64,000 bases of DNA from Amycolatopsis tolypomycina (GTDB lineage Bacteria > Actinomycetota > Actinomycetes > Mycobacteriales > Pseudonocardiaceae). Below, one piece after another: positions 26,667 through 35,509 of the stretch; position 1 is the first letter of the stretch; each line of letters starts with the position of its first letter. The position numbers and the translations under genes were made by a program. Location of the stretch: assembly GCF_900105945.1 (NCBI RefSeq), contig NZ_FNSO01000004.1:7196001-7260000 (forward strand). The letters are read 5' to 3'. Under the pieces are notes generated by a model. The model was not told the DNA's origin. It saw only the letters and a program-made list of their open reading frames with translations, and did not search any database.

Positions 26667-27656
26667 TCAGCCGGTCGCGATTCCCTGGCTCTCCGCCACA
26701 CGGAACGCCGCCGAGGCGGAGGTCGTCATGTTCGGGAACGTGCCGCCCGTGCCGGCGCCCGACCACGTCACGGTCCAGTTCACCGTGGCGGTCACCGGGA
26801 ACGCGTCCGAGCGCTGGCCGGCCGAGGACGTCTTGTACGTGTAGCCGCAGTCGGGCGAGGCGCTCTTCGGGTCACCGCCTCCGGGAAACGGCGAGCCGGG
26901 GCCGGTGCAGGTCACCGAGCCACCTTCGCCCATCGACCAGGTAACGGAGGTCGGCTTGGCGACCGCGGTCACCGAGACGCCCGGCACCGACGCGGTGGCC
27001 GAGACGTCGCCCCAGCTGCTCCGGTCCAGCCACAGCCAGGTCGGCAGGGTGACCAGCTGGTCCCCGGCCGGATTAGCTTTGATCTTTGGCGCGAGCAGAC
27101 GCAGCTGGTTCCGTGCCTGCACAGCGAGCTCAGCGGGCGATGGCAGCGGCGCCGGACCTGGTTCACCGTCCGCGATCCAGACGGGTGGCCGGTACAGCGC
27201 GTCCCGGAAGCCGGCCCCGGTGCATTTGTAGACGTACCAGGCGCCGGACGGCGGCTGCGCACCCGCCAGCCGTCGATAGGCAGCGGGCACCGCCGTAGCC
27301 GGTCCAGTCCTCGGCGGGACATGGAACGCTGCCGGCTGAGCGCCTCCAGGTGGCGGACCCTGGTATCCGCTGCGCTCGTAGCCGCACTGGGCCAGGTTGC
27401 CGCCGCCGATGATCGTGTCGCCGCCGGGATCCGAAGGTCCACCGCCGGAGTTGTGGTGCCCTGGGCCTCCGGGCTTGTTCGGCTGGTTGCCGTGGTCACC
27501 ACCCTGCTGTCCACCCTTGCCCGCGCCGAGTTCGCAGCCGGGATTCGGGTACTGGCTGCAGTCGGTGTAGCCGTAGCCGTCGGCGAGCGCGGGCGCGGCG
27601 CCGATCACCACGATGGCTGCCGCCAGCACGGCCGCGGGCGCCGCACGGTTCAGCAT
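26667..27656 (-). CDS. Secreted Tad-locus protein, unassigned
   Basis: The 329-residue protein has a clear Sec signal peptide (MLNRAAPAAVLAAAIVVIGA, cleavage after ALA near 27). A Gly/Pro-rich low-complexity linker follows, then a globular part with several Trp and paired Cys (GSVTCTGPGSP, DCGYTYKT) typical of extracellular beta-domains. GGAGGGG precedes ATG 27656. I recognise no enzymatic family. Genes of this type often sit between SAF and lipoprotein genes in actinobacterial transfer/Tad clusters, which suggests an envelope or surface component. Confidence 0.65.
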   Translation of the reverse strand: MLNRAAPAAVLAAAIVVIGAAPALADGYGYTDCSQYPNPGCELGAGKGGQQGGDHGNQPNKPGGPGHHNSGGGPSDPGGDTIIGGGNLAQCGYERSGYQGPPPGGAQPAAFHVPPRTGPATAVPAAYRRLAGAQPPSGAWYVYKCTGAGFRDALYRPPVWIADGEPGPAPLPSPAELAVQARNQLRLLAPKIKANPAGDQLVTLPTWLWLDRSSWGDVSATASVPGVSVTAVAKPTSVTWSMGEGGSVTCTGPGSPFPGGGDPKSASPDCGYTYKTSSAGQRSDAFPVTATVNWTVTWSGAGTGGTFPNMTTSASAAFRVAESQGIATG

Positions 27657-28192
27657 GTCCCCACCCCCTCCACCGCGAACCTGGTGACCTTCCACGAGCC
27701 GTCCGCCTGCTTCTTGACCTCCGCGGTGATCGCGCGATGCCCGCCCGGCGAGTCGGTGAAAGGGGAACCGTCCTTCTTGTACTTCAGCCAGTTCGTGCTG
27801 TCCCCGCAGTCGGAGATCATGATCGTCGTGGGCTTGCTCGGCGGCTTCTCCTCGGTGACCTCCGGGCTCGTCACCGGCGCTCCCTTCGACACCACGCCGT
27901 TGAGGTGGTCGGTGTAGAGGCTGCGGTTGATCACGCCGAGCGCGTCACCGGTCGCGTACTTCGCCACTTCGGGTGATTGCCAGTCCGCCGTCTCACCGGC
28001 CTTTGCCATCGCTCGCCACATGCCGACGTAGGCATCGGTCGCCAGCTGGGGTGCAGGAGTCGGCTGCGGAACCGAGGTCGAGCGGGTCGCCGGCGGGTTC
28101 GACGGCGAGGCTGACGGTGCGGAAGAACCGCCGCCGGAGCACGCGCTGAGCGTGAGCGCGGCGAAGCTCAGCAAGATCGCGTGGGTTGACAC
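27650..28192 (-). CDS. Lipoprotein of the Tad locus
   Basis: The 180-residue protein has a signal peptide ending in a lipobox (LTLSAC, Cys near 18) and a Ser/Pro linker, so it should be lipid-anchored outside the membrane. A compact domain follows (DAYVGMWRAMAKAG to the C-terminus) with NTF2-like length, which may be a scaffold. GTG 28192 is taken, as no better start is in frame; the ribosome-binding site is poor, so a leaderless mRNA is possible. It overlaps the secreted-protein gene by 7 nt. Confidence 0.65.
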   Translation of the reverse strand: MSTHAILLSFAALTLSACSGGGSSAPSASPSNPPATRSTSVPQPTPAPQLATDAYVGMWRAMAKAGETADWQSPEVAKYATGDALGVINRSLYTDHLNGVVSKGAPVTSPEVTEEKPPSKPTTIMISDCGDSTNWLKYKKDGSPFTDSPGGHRAITAEVKKQADGSWKVTRFAVEGVGTC

Positions 28193-28844
28193 CTTCGTCC
28201 ATGATGGACGAACCGCACCTGACGGAGTCGACATCATTCCGCTACCCCTGTTCATCCTGACCGGCATCACGGCCGCCGTCGCGGTCGTGATCGGCAGTGC
28301 GCTCGTGGTCCGTACTCCCCGCTGGCAGGTCGCCGCGCAGCTGGTGATCGCCGCCGCGCTCGTCGGCGCTCTCGCAGGGCACGCTCCCGGCGTGGCGCCG
28401 TTCGCGATCTCCGCGAGCGTGGCGGCGTTCGGCGTGCCGCTCGCCTTCGCCGATGCCCGACACCGTCGCCTGCCGAACCCGCTTGTCCTCGGACTCGCCG
28501 GTTCGGTCAGCGCCTCCGTCATCGCGACCGCTGTCGTCGACCACGACGCAGGTTCGCTGGCTCGCGCCCTCGCCGGCGCGGCCGTGACCGCCGCGTTCTT
28601 CCTCGCCGTGTACTTCACGGCACCGGGCCAGCTCGGCGGCGGGGACGTGAAGCTGGCCATTCCACTCGGCGCGGCGCTCGCCTGGTTCGGGTGGCAAACG
28701 CTCGTTCTCGGGAGTCTGCTGCCCTGGCTGGCCGCCGCGATCGCGGTGGTGATCATGCGTCTTGGTCGTCGCCGGACCGCGATCCCGATGGGACCGTTCG
28801 TGATCGCCGGCGCCCTGGCCGCCATGCTCCTCGCGAACGGGTAG
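28152..28844 (+). CDS. Prepilin peptidase (A24, TadV/CpaA-like)
   Basis: The 200-plus-residue integral membrane protein has about six helices and the two aspartates of A24 aspartic peptidases: AFADARHRRLPNPLV and GGGDVKLAIPLG. It would process the Flp pilin and TadE-like proteins. The start is uncertain: GTG 28152 would overlap the divergent lipoprotein gene by ~40 nt. The first well-supported residues are DIIPLPLFILTGI, near 28230, so the true start may lie between. It is transcribed opposite to the rest of the Tad genes. Confidence 0.75.
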   Translation: MSAAKLSKIAWVDTFVHDGRTAPDGVDIIPLPLFILTGITAAVAVVIGSALVVRTPRWQVAAQLVIAAALVGALAGHAPGVAPFAISASVAAFGVPLAFADARHRRLPNPLVLGLAGSVSASVIATAVVDHDAGSLARALAGAAVTAAFFLAVYFTAPGQLGGGDVKLAIPLGAALAWFGWQTLVLGSLLPWLAAAIAVVIMRLGRRRTAIPMGPFVIAGALAAMLLANG

Positions 28845-29031
28845 CCGACTGATCGGCTCAAGCAAGCAAGACGTCATCGCAGCTTCCCTCCCCCTGTAGG
28901 TCTCGGTGACCGGCCGGCCTTCTCGCCAGACACGGCCGGCCACCGTCCCCTTCGATTCCTCTTCCGTTCCCAGGCGCCGGAGCCCGGGTGACTTCCGGTT
29001 TAGCTGCCTGACCTCGGCTGAGTGCAAGGTA

Positions 29032-29063
29032 AGTCGACGGGTGAGTCTGGACTCAGTCGACGG
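29032..29063. promoter_or_regulatory. Nested palindrome upstream of the HxlR gene
   Basis: TGAGTC-TG-GACTCA (29042-29055) is a perfect 6-2-6 palindrome, flanked by GTCGAC on both sides (29033-29038 and 29056-29061). It sits ~100 nt before the HxlR start, a suitable place for an autoregulatory operator. The 28845-29157 stretch is otherwise gene-free. Confidence 0.4.
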
Positions 29064-29157
29064 ATCTTCACTCGTTCGGACGAAGGTGTCCTGTCCAAAG
29101 GACGTCAAGATCTCGACTGGGGCAAGCCGGGCGGCACTTCGTGATAGGTCTGCTGGT

Positions 29158-29544
29158 GTGGATGACTGGGACGTGCCGTACCGGCAGAGCGTGTACGAGG
29201 TGCTTGCCCTGCTGCGGGGCGACTGGACCGTGGCCGTCCTCGCGACCCTCGCACTCGGCGAGCTGGAGTTCACCAAGCTGCGGAACGAGGTGAACGAGGC
29301 CGAGGAGCGCTCCGGCTGGACGGCGCACTCGAAGCCGCTGACGGCTCGCACGCTGACCGACACCCTCCGGCGGCTCGAGCAGGACGGGCTCGTTGAACGG
29401 CGCGCGGAAGGCAGCGCCTTCTCCAATGTCTGGTACAAGCTGTCACCCGACGGCCGTGCGCTTCTGCGCGCGTTGCGTCCGCTGGCCACGTGGTCGCAGC
29501 AACGTCGCGACCAGACACGAGCGGACAGCCGCGGCCATCGCTAG
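29158..29544 (+). CDS. HxlR-family winged-helix regulator
   Basis: From GTG 29158 the protein has 128 residues, the usual HxlR length. VLALLRGDWTVAVLATLALG (helix 1-2), LTARTLTDTLRRLEQDGLVE (recognition helix) and VWYKLSPDGRALL (wing) fit the MarR-like HxlR group, repressors or activators that often bind palindromes near their own promoter. No Cys is present, so redox sensing is unlikely. The stop overlaps the convergent MFS-GGDEF gene by 4 nt. The start lacks a good ribosome-binding site; an upstream extension is possible but not HxlR-like. Confidence 0.75.
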   Translation: MDDWDVPYRQSVYEVLALLRGDWTVAVLATLALGELEFTKLRNEVNEAEERSGWTAHSKPLTARTLTDTLRRLEQDGLVERRAEGSAFSNVWYKLSPDGRALLRALRPLATWSQQRRDQTRADSRGHR

Positions 29545-32162
29545 GCGGTCGACTTGACGACTCGGACCTGATTGCGCCCGGCGTCCTTTGCCGCGAACAG
29601 AGCGTTGTCGGCGGAGATCAGGACCTCCTCCAGCGAGCTGCCCGCTGCGGGGAACGCAGCTGCGCCGATCGACACGCTGACGTGGAAGCCGGGCCCGGAA
29701 TCCGGCTCGATGACGGTGCGTTCGACGTGCTCCCGGATGCGGTCTGCGATGGCGTGAATCGCGTCCGGCGAGCTGCCCGGCAGCAGGACGACGAACTCCT
29801 CGCCACCGAATCGCCCGCAGAGGTCGTCGCTCCGGACTTCGCTCCGAATCGCGTTTCCGACGAGGACGAGCGCTCTGTCGCCGGTCAGGTGTCCGTGAAC
29901 GTTGTTCACGTCGCGGAAGTGGTCGATGTCGATCATCAGGACACCAACGCTGAAGCCGTGCTGGCGAGCTCGGTCGATCTCCTTCGCCGCGATCGCGTGC
30001 CAGCTCGCCGCGTTGAGCAGTCCGGTCTTCGAATCGGTGGTCGAGGCGTGTTCGAACTGGCGGATCAGGACGCTCCGGTGCAACGCGTAGAGCGGCAGGA
30101 ACAACACGATCACGAGCCACGGGCGCAGAGTCAGGAGGACCGCGGTCAGCGCGCCCATGCACAATGTCGCCAGTTCGAGGATGTTCTCGTTGAGCGCGCC
30201 GAGCATCCGCTTGAACGAAAGGCTCCGCCTGGCGAGGGCGATCGCCACCCCGACGATCGTCGAGTTCACGGTGAAGTAGATCGCGATCACCGATGCCAAG
30301 CCCACCGCGGTCCAGATGCCGGCTTCCTGGCCGGGCGGCACGACGTGCAGCTGCCTGGCAGCCCACCCGGCGATCTGGCAGGACAGGATGACATTCGCCG
30401 TGCTGAAGATGACTCGGTGCGCGTGGATCCCGGCGACGCCCCGCCAGCTGCGCAGCCAGAGGTGCCCGTACAGCAGCACGGCGACGAGGGCGGCCAAGGC
30501 GGTCGGGAGGGTCAGCGCGGCGGCCAGGGTCCACACGGACGAGAAGTTGACGTGCGGGGTGTCCGAAAACCGCCGTCGCCGCCGCTCGACCCGGCGGGTC
30601 ATCTCCGCGGCCAGGACGCCGAGCCCGACGATCAACCCGCAGGACACGACATCTCGCCAGGCCATCGGCGCCCTCGCGTCGAAGACGATGGCCGCTACCG
30701 CGATGGCATCGATGACCAGCAGAAACACCGCCGCGGGTCGCGGTAGCAACCAGATAGCCCATCGTGACCAACCAGAGCGCTCAGCCACCCCCTCGTTCGG
30801 CATACTGATCTCGCTTCCGTTCCCAGGGGAGGACCCGAGGTCCTCGAGCTCCGGCTGCCGCACCTCGGCACCTCCCGCCGCCGGACGCTCCGGGAGGGGG
30901 TCACTATGCGTAACAAGGACTTCTGAGCGCGCTGAATCCACCGGTGCGGCCTCGTCCTCGACAGTTCTTGCCTGCCGAGGTCGAGCCGCCCACCAGACGA
31001 ACCCGGCCGCGACCGCGGAGAGTGACGCCGCCGCGCCCGACCCGGCGACGACGAAGACGGGATCGAGCCGCTCGGCGACCACGCCGGCGCCGAGGATCGC
31101 GATGCCCTGCGAGCTGTAGAGGCAGGTGCTCAGCCGTCCCATCGTGGTGGCGCGACGCGCGTCCGGCACCAGCTCGACGACGACCGCCTGCAGCCGGATC
31201 AAGTAGATGGTGGACAGCGCACCCGAGACCGCCCAGAGGCCTGCGGCCCACCAAGCGCCGGGTAGCGCGAGGCAAGCGATCAGGGGCAGGCCGGACGCCG
31301 CTGCCGGCACGACGACCAGCTTCGCCGTGAGCGCGGTATCGGGCCGGAGCCGGCTGGCCAGCCAGCCGCCGAGCACGCTGCCGACGGGATCGGCCGCCAT
31401 CAGGACGCCGACCCCGATCGACGTCAGGCCCACCGCGTTCGCGTACGGCGCCGCCAAGCCTTCAGGTACGACAAGAAATCCGACCATCGCGGCCAGCATG
31501 TAGACGGCGACCATGCGCGGGTCGCTGGCCGCCGCACCTGACCGCGGCGTCGACTTGGTCTCGGCTCGGCTGACGGGACGAGTTCGGACCACCGCCGCGA
31601 CCACAACGGCGCTGACCAGGAACGTCGCGGCGTTCACCAGCAGCGCGCCGCTGGTGCTCAAGCTCGTCACGAGCAGGCCGCCGAGTCCGAAGCCGGCCAC
31701 CTGGGCCGTTTGGGTGCTGATCTGCCGGAGGCCGAGACCGGCCTGGTACAGCCCGTTCGGAAGCACGTCCGGCAGGAGCGCGAGCTGAGCGGCCTTGAAC
31801 GGCGCCGCAGCCATGGTCAGGCAGCCGATCAACGCCCAAAGGATCCAGAGCGGCATCCCCGGCACGGCCATCGCCGCCGCCAGCACGGCGCGCACGACGT
31901 CGGTCACGACGATCACCGTCCGGCGCGGATAGCGGTCCGCCAGACCGGAGAGCAGGAAGCCGCCCAGGATCGCCGGCACGAAGGTCAGGGCGTAGGTGAG
32001 CGCCGTCAGCGCCGCGGAGTCAGTGCGGGCGTAGACCAGCAGCGCGAGCGCCACCCGCGCGACCTGATCGCCGAAGACCGACAAGGCTTCGGCGAGCCAC
32101 AGCGCGCGGAACTCACGACCTCGCAGCGCCGCCGCAAAACCGCGGGATCCGGTTTCGGTCAT
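29541..32162 (-). CDS. MFS transporter fused to a GGDEF diguanylate cyclase
   Basis: One uninterrupted 873-residue frame. Residues 1-400 are a 12-helix major-facilitator protein of the EntS/macrolide-exporter type (LWLAEALSVFGDQVARVAL near the start). After a ~75-residue acidic linker come about six further helices (485-680). A GGDEF domain ends the protein: RFGGEEFVVLLPG near residue 785, with RSDD exactly five residues before it, the inhibitory I-site. The cyclase should therefore make c-di-GMP and be feedback controlled. Internal ATG at MPNEGVAER lacks a convincing ribosome-binding site, although separate translation cannot be excluded. Confidence 0.75.
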   Translation of the reverse strand: MTETGSRGFAAALRGREFRALWLAEALSVFGDQVARVALALLVYARTDSAALTALTYALTFVPAILGGFLLSGLADRYPRRTVIVVTDVVRAVLAAAMAVPGMPLWILWALIGCLTMAAAPFKAAQLALLPDVLPNGLYQAGLGLRQISTQTAQVAGFGLGGLLVTSLSTSGALLVNAATFLVSAVVVAAVVRTRPVSRAETKSTPRSGAAASDPRMVAVYMLAAMVGFLVVPEGLAAPYANAVGLTSIGVGVLMAADPVGSVLGGWLASRLRPDTALTAKLVVVPAAASGLPLIACLALPGAWWAAGLWAVSGALSTIYLIRLQAVVVELVPDARRATTMGRLSTCLYSSQGIAILGAGVVAERLDPVFVVAGSGAAASLSAVAAGFVWWAARPRQARTVEDEAAPVDSARSEVLVTHSDPLPERPAAGGAEVRQPELEDLGSSPGNGSEISMPNEGVAERSGWSRWAIWLLPRPAAVFLLVIDAIAVAAIVFDARAPMAWRDVVSCGLIVGLGVLAAEMTRRVERRRRRFSDTPHVNFSSVWTLAAALTLPTALAALVAVLLYGHLWLRSWRGVAGIHAHRVIFSTANVILSCQIAGWAARQLHVVPPGQEAGIWTAVGLASVIAIYFTVNSTIVGVAIALARRSLSFKRMLGALNENILELATLCMGALTAVLLTLRPWLVIVLFLPLYALHRSVLIRQFEHASTTDSKTGLLNAASWHAIAAKEIDRARQHGFSVGVLMIDIDHFRDVNNVHGHLTGDRALVLVGNAIRSEVRSDDLCGRFGGEEFVVLLPGSSPDAIHAIADRIREHVERTVIEPDSGPGFHVSVSIGAAAFPAAGSSLEEVLISADNALFAAKDAGRNQVRVVKSTA

Positions 32163-32322
32163 CGGCCCTCCCCACCGCCGTCGAAACTCGCCCGGCAGGC
32201 CCCCCTACCTGGAAGAACCACGGTATGCCCGCTCCGTGTCCATGTGGACACAAGTAGCGACAGATCACCCAATCGCAGCACGGCCGTGACGGTCCGCTAC
32301 TGACTTGATCGACTTCTGCCGA

Positions 32323-32976
32323 TCAGAGCAGGCGGCTGTTGAATCCCGCCGCGACCAGGCGATCGAAGGCGGCGGCCACGGCGGGCGGCACCGGCTGCTC
32401 GATGGCGAAGCCACGTTCGGGGTAGATCATCACGCGCTGCAGATCGCCAATCATCATGTCGACGACCTCGGCGGCGTCGCCGATCGTCTTGACGTACTCC
32501 TCCAGCGTCAGCGGCGCCGACGTGCACGTCACCGCGACTTCAGGCCACAGCCGCCGGCACGTCGCGAACGCCCGCCGCTCCATGTACGGCATCGAGATGA
32601 GGAGCACGGAGTCCGGTGTCAGCCCCGCTCCGATGAGCAGGTCGCGGGAGAGCGTGACGTTGGCGCCCGTGTTCGCGGCCTCGGGCTCGACCAGGATGGC
32701 GGTGTCCGGCACGCCCAGCTCCAAGGCACGCTCGCGGAAGTGGACGGCTTCGCCGCGCGGGAAGATGGCGGCGGTATCCCGGCTGGTCGCACCGGTGAAG
32801 ACGACGGTCTGGAACATGCCGCGGTGGTACAACTCGGCCGCGTACTCGGCGACGCCGATGTCGTTGCATCCCAGCGCGATGGCGACGTCGCAAGCAGAAA
32901 TCTCGTGGTGGACCTGGTGGAAGTCCCACACGAGCTCGGCGTCCTGCCACTCCACATCGGTAAGTTGCCGCGTCAC
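32323..32976 (-). CDS. YdcF/ElyC-family protein (DUF218)
   Basis: The 217-residue protein matches the YdcF/DUF218 pattern: VAIALGCNDIGVAEYAAELY, then QTVVFTGATSRDTA, ILVEPEAANTGANVTLS, and LLISMPYMERRAF. The conserved region binds S-adenosylmethionine in E. coli YdcF, but its role is unclear. There is no transmembrane segment, so this is the cytosolic subtype. GTG 32976 opens just upstream of the XRE/TPR gene's end, and the two share orientation. Confidence 0.8.
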   Translation of the reverse strand: MTRQLTDVEWQDAELVWDFHQVHHEISACDVAIALGCNDIGVAEYAAELYHRGMFQTVVFTGATSRDTAAIFPRGEAVHFRERALELGVPDTAILVEPEAANTGANVTLSRDLLIGAGLTPDSVLLISMPYMERRAFATCRRLWPEVAVTCTSAPLTLEEYVKTIGDAAEVVDMMIGDLQRVMIYPERGFAIEQPVPPAVAAAFDRLVAAGFNSRLL

Positions 32977-33012
32977 GGCGCGTTCGTACTCCCTCGGGTC
33001 GCGTGCGCGGGC

Positions 33013-34035
33013 TTACGCCTGGCGTTCGTACGCGCGGCGAATGCCCGAGATGGCCTGTAGCTGATGCATCATCCCGTACTGCGTCGAGGTCGCGGCGGCG
33101 CCCTCCAGCAGCTTGAGCCCGCTATCGGCCGTGGCGGGGTCGGACAGCAGGAGGTGGCCATGCGCGGTGTCGAGGCGAACGCGCTGCATGGGTGCGTCGC
33201 CGGGCCGGTGGTCGAGCGCCACCTGGAAGGCGACGCCGGCTTGGCTTAGGTCGCCATCGCCGCGGTGCGCCAGGGCCAGCTTCTGGAACGCCACCGACCA
33301 GTCCTGCGGCTCTTCAAGAGCCTCGAACCGCTGGATAGCGGGCTTGATGAAGGTGATGGCGTCCGCGTTCCGGCCTGCCTTGCTGAGCGCGGTCCCGACC
33401 CAAAGCTGGGCACGGGTGCGGTCGCGGGCGTCGAGGCGGGTGTCCGTGGCCAGCTGCCGGTACTGCTCGGCGGCAGGCTCATGGTTGCCGCCCATCTCGT
33501 CGAGGACCGCCAGCTGGAGTTCGAGCTGCGCGACCCGCCGGTCGGCACCGAGCTCGCGGAAGACCGCCATGGCGCGGCCATAGCTCTGCCGGGCGGACAT
33601 CGGTCCGGTGAGGACGCCTTGGTCCTGACGCAGATCACCGAGAAGCCGTAGCGACCGGCCGTAGAGGTAGAGCCCGCGGTCATCGCCGCTGGGGACCAGC
33701 CGGCCGGTCCAGCGATCCAGCAGGAGCTTCGCCAGGTCGAACTCCTGGCGGCCAAGGCAGACGGCGACTCGGTCCAGGTCGTCGGCCCAGGTTTCGTAGT
33801 CAGCGCTCGGACGCGACACCACGGCGGCGCCTTCGGCCAGCAGTTCTTCGAGGCCGCGTGACGTGACGCCGAGCGCCCTTGCGAGTTTCGGCCGCTTGTA
33901 AGGCAGCGGCTCCGATTTGCCGCGTTCCCACTGCCCGACGGTAGTTGTGTCGAGGCCCAGTTCGATGGCAAGCGTCTCCTGGGTGTAGCCAGCTGCCTTA
34001 CGAGCGCGGATGAGCCCGTGGCGCCGCGTTCCCAT
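33013..34035 (-). CDS. XRE/TPR transcriptional regulator
   Basis: The 340-residue protein has an N-terminal Cro/C1 HTH (IRARKAAGYTQETLAIELGL then TTVGQWERGKSEPLP, residues 8-50). It is followed by a long TPR-like helical region (about 80-335) typical of actinobacterial signal-responsive regulators. The ligand is unknown. It starts at ATG 34035 and is divergent from the DUF5753 regulator at 34427, with ~390 nt between starts that may carry both promoters. It precedes the YdcF gene, which it may control. Confidence 0.8.
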   Translation of the reverse strand: MGTRRHGLIRARKAAGYTQETLAIELGLDTTTVGQWERGKSEPLPYKRPKLARALGVTSRGLEELLAEGAAVVSRPSADYETWADDLDRVAVCLGRQEFDLAKLLLDRWTGRLVPSGDDRGLYLYGRSLRLLGDLRQDQGVLTGPMSARQSYGRAMAVFRELGADRRVAQLELQLAVLDEMGGNHEPAAEQYRQLATDTRLDARDRTRAQLWVGTALSKAGRNADAITFIKPAIQRFEALEEPQDWSVAFQKLALAHRGDGDLSQAGVAFQVALDHRPGDAPMQRVRLDTAHGHLLLSDPATADSGLKLLEGAAATSTQYGMMHQLQAISGIRRAYERQA

Positions 34036-34426
34036 GATTCACTCCCTAGATCACCGCCTGAGGTCATCAGATTACCGCAGGTCAGAAGGCTACACGCAAG
34101 ATCTCCTACAGATTCGCCCCGGATGTACGCCCTGGTGATTCAGCTGGACGACCCGCGAAGGTCGATTTCGGCACCCCGGTGGCTGGTCGACCACCTCGCT
34201 TCCCCCTCCGACGTGAGCCCCGGCCACCAGGGGTGCCACCCAAGACCGGCGGCAACTGAAAACCATGACCTCGAAACCGAAATCAGAAGACGAGCCAGTG
34301 TGCGGTCCCGAATGGCCGAACGAGGAAGACCTGGCTCTGTACGTGTTGCTCAGCCGCGTACTTCACGGGCTTCGTCACCTTCCTGAAGTTTCTTCAGCTG
34401 GCCAACGTAAAAGCAAGGACCGAACG

Positions 34427-35242
34427 ATGAACGCAACTCGCAAACCTGCTGTACTCGCCGTGAGCGTCGGACTGCGCGATGCGCGTGAGCGCCGGAAGAT
34501 GGGGCTCCGCGAGTTGGCTCGCCTGCTGGGAATCAGCGCGCAGAAGCTGTCGAACGTGGAACTGGGGACCAACGTCCCCGAGGACACGCTGGTCGCCCAG
34601 ATCCTCGGGTGCCTCCGAGTGAGCCGCGCCGAATTCGAGCAGGTCATGAAGATCGCCAAGCAGCTCGACGTCCCGAACTTCGTCGACCACACCGCGTCGC
34701 CACTGATCGATCTTTTGTGGACTTACGAGCAGCTTTCGAGCCGGATCGTGGAGTGGGCGCCATTCCGCATCCCGGACCTCCTGCTGCCACCACCGCCGCC
34801 CACTGCAGCTCGGGACGAGACCGCGGAGCAGTCCGAACGCCACGACCAGGAGCTGTTTCAGCGCCAGTGTCGTCGGCAGACGATGGAGCAAGGCGGACGC
34901 CGGTACGTCTTCCTGATCGGCGACGAGGCCTTACGCATGGCCCGCGACGAACCCGACGGCGCCGAGCAGATCAGGCAGCTCCGCGAAGCAGGGCGCCGCC
35001 TCGACGTCACGATTCAGATTGTCCCATCCGGCCCCGATTCCGTGGCAGCCTTCACGCTCTTCGAGGACGGCCCCAGGCCGATCGCCGTCGCGCTCAGGCA
35101 CAGCCACTGCACGACGTACGGCACGGACAAGGACGTGCTGAACAAGTACCACGACACCGCGAGGGCACTGCTGGGGCGCGCCTTCGCCAAGCCGGTCACG
35201 ATCGAGACTTGGCTCGATTCCCTCCAAGCTCGGGCGTCGTGA
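34427..35242 (+). CDS. XRE regulator with DUF5753-type C-terminus
   Basis: ATG 34427 (AAGGA 7 nt upstream) gives 271 residues. The HTH (GLRDARERRKMGLRELARLL, then ISAQKLSNVELGTNVPEDT) is followed by a DUF5753-like domain (DLLWTYEQLSSRIVEWAPF, RQTMEQGGRRYVFLIGDEAL, PSGPDSVAAFTLFED). Such Scr1-like proteins are usually paired with a small DUF397 protein; here a small Cys-rich protein overlaps instead. An ATG at 34265 would add an unusual N-terminal extension and is less likely. Confidence 0.8.
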   Translation: MNATRKPAVLAVSVGLRDARERRKMGLRELARLLGISAQKLSNVELGTNVPEDTLVAQILGCLRVSRAEFEQVMKIAKQLDVPNFVDHTASPLIDLLWTYEQLSSRIVEWAPFRIPDLLLPPPPPTAARDETAEQSERHDQELFQRQCRRQTMEQGGRRYVFLIGDEALRMARDEPDGAEQIRQLREAGRRLDVTIQIVPSGPDSVAAFTLFEDGPRPIAVALRHSHCTTYGTDKDVLNKYHDTARALLGRAFAKPVTIETWLDSLQARAS

Positions 35243-35502
35243 TGGTCGCCGCCGTCATCTACGTCGACCCGCAGACGATCCAGCCGGTCCTCAATGGCAA
35301 GTGGCATCGAATGGACCTCACTGCGGTGCCGCAACCGGGAGAAGCCGTCACCATGCTCTGCGGCGAATCCGGCGAGGCGGAGTTCAAGCTTTCCGGTGAC
35401 GGTCGAAACAACCGCGTCCACCAGCAGTGCGAGCCCTGTGACGATGTCCTTCGGCAACGGAAGGGAATTCCGTCACGGCGCGATCGGATCGGTCGCCGCT
35501 GA
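35242..35502 (+). CDS. Small putative zinc-binding partner of the DUF5753 regulator
   Basis: The 86-residue protein starts at ATG 35242, sharing a base with the regulator's stop (TGATG). It has Cys at CGESGEAEF and at CEPCDDVLRQR, plausibly a four-ligand zinc site with the intervening His. The C-terminal 15 residues are basic. I know no family name. Tight overlap suggests co-translation and joint action with the XRE protein. Confidence 0.65.
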   Translation: MVAAVIYVDPQTIQPVLNGKWHRMDLTAVPQPGEAVTMLCGESGEAEFKLSGDGRNNRVHQQCEPCDDVLRQRKGIPSRRDRIGRR

Positions 35503-35509
35503 AGGACTT

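Noticed and set aside
34265..34426. N-terminal extension of the DUF5753 regulator
   Set aside because: The HTH family normally starts near ATG 34427, which has a good ribosome-binding site; the extension has neither.
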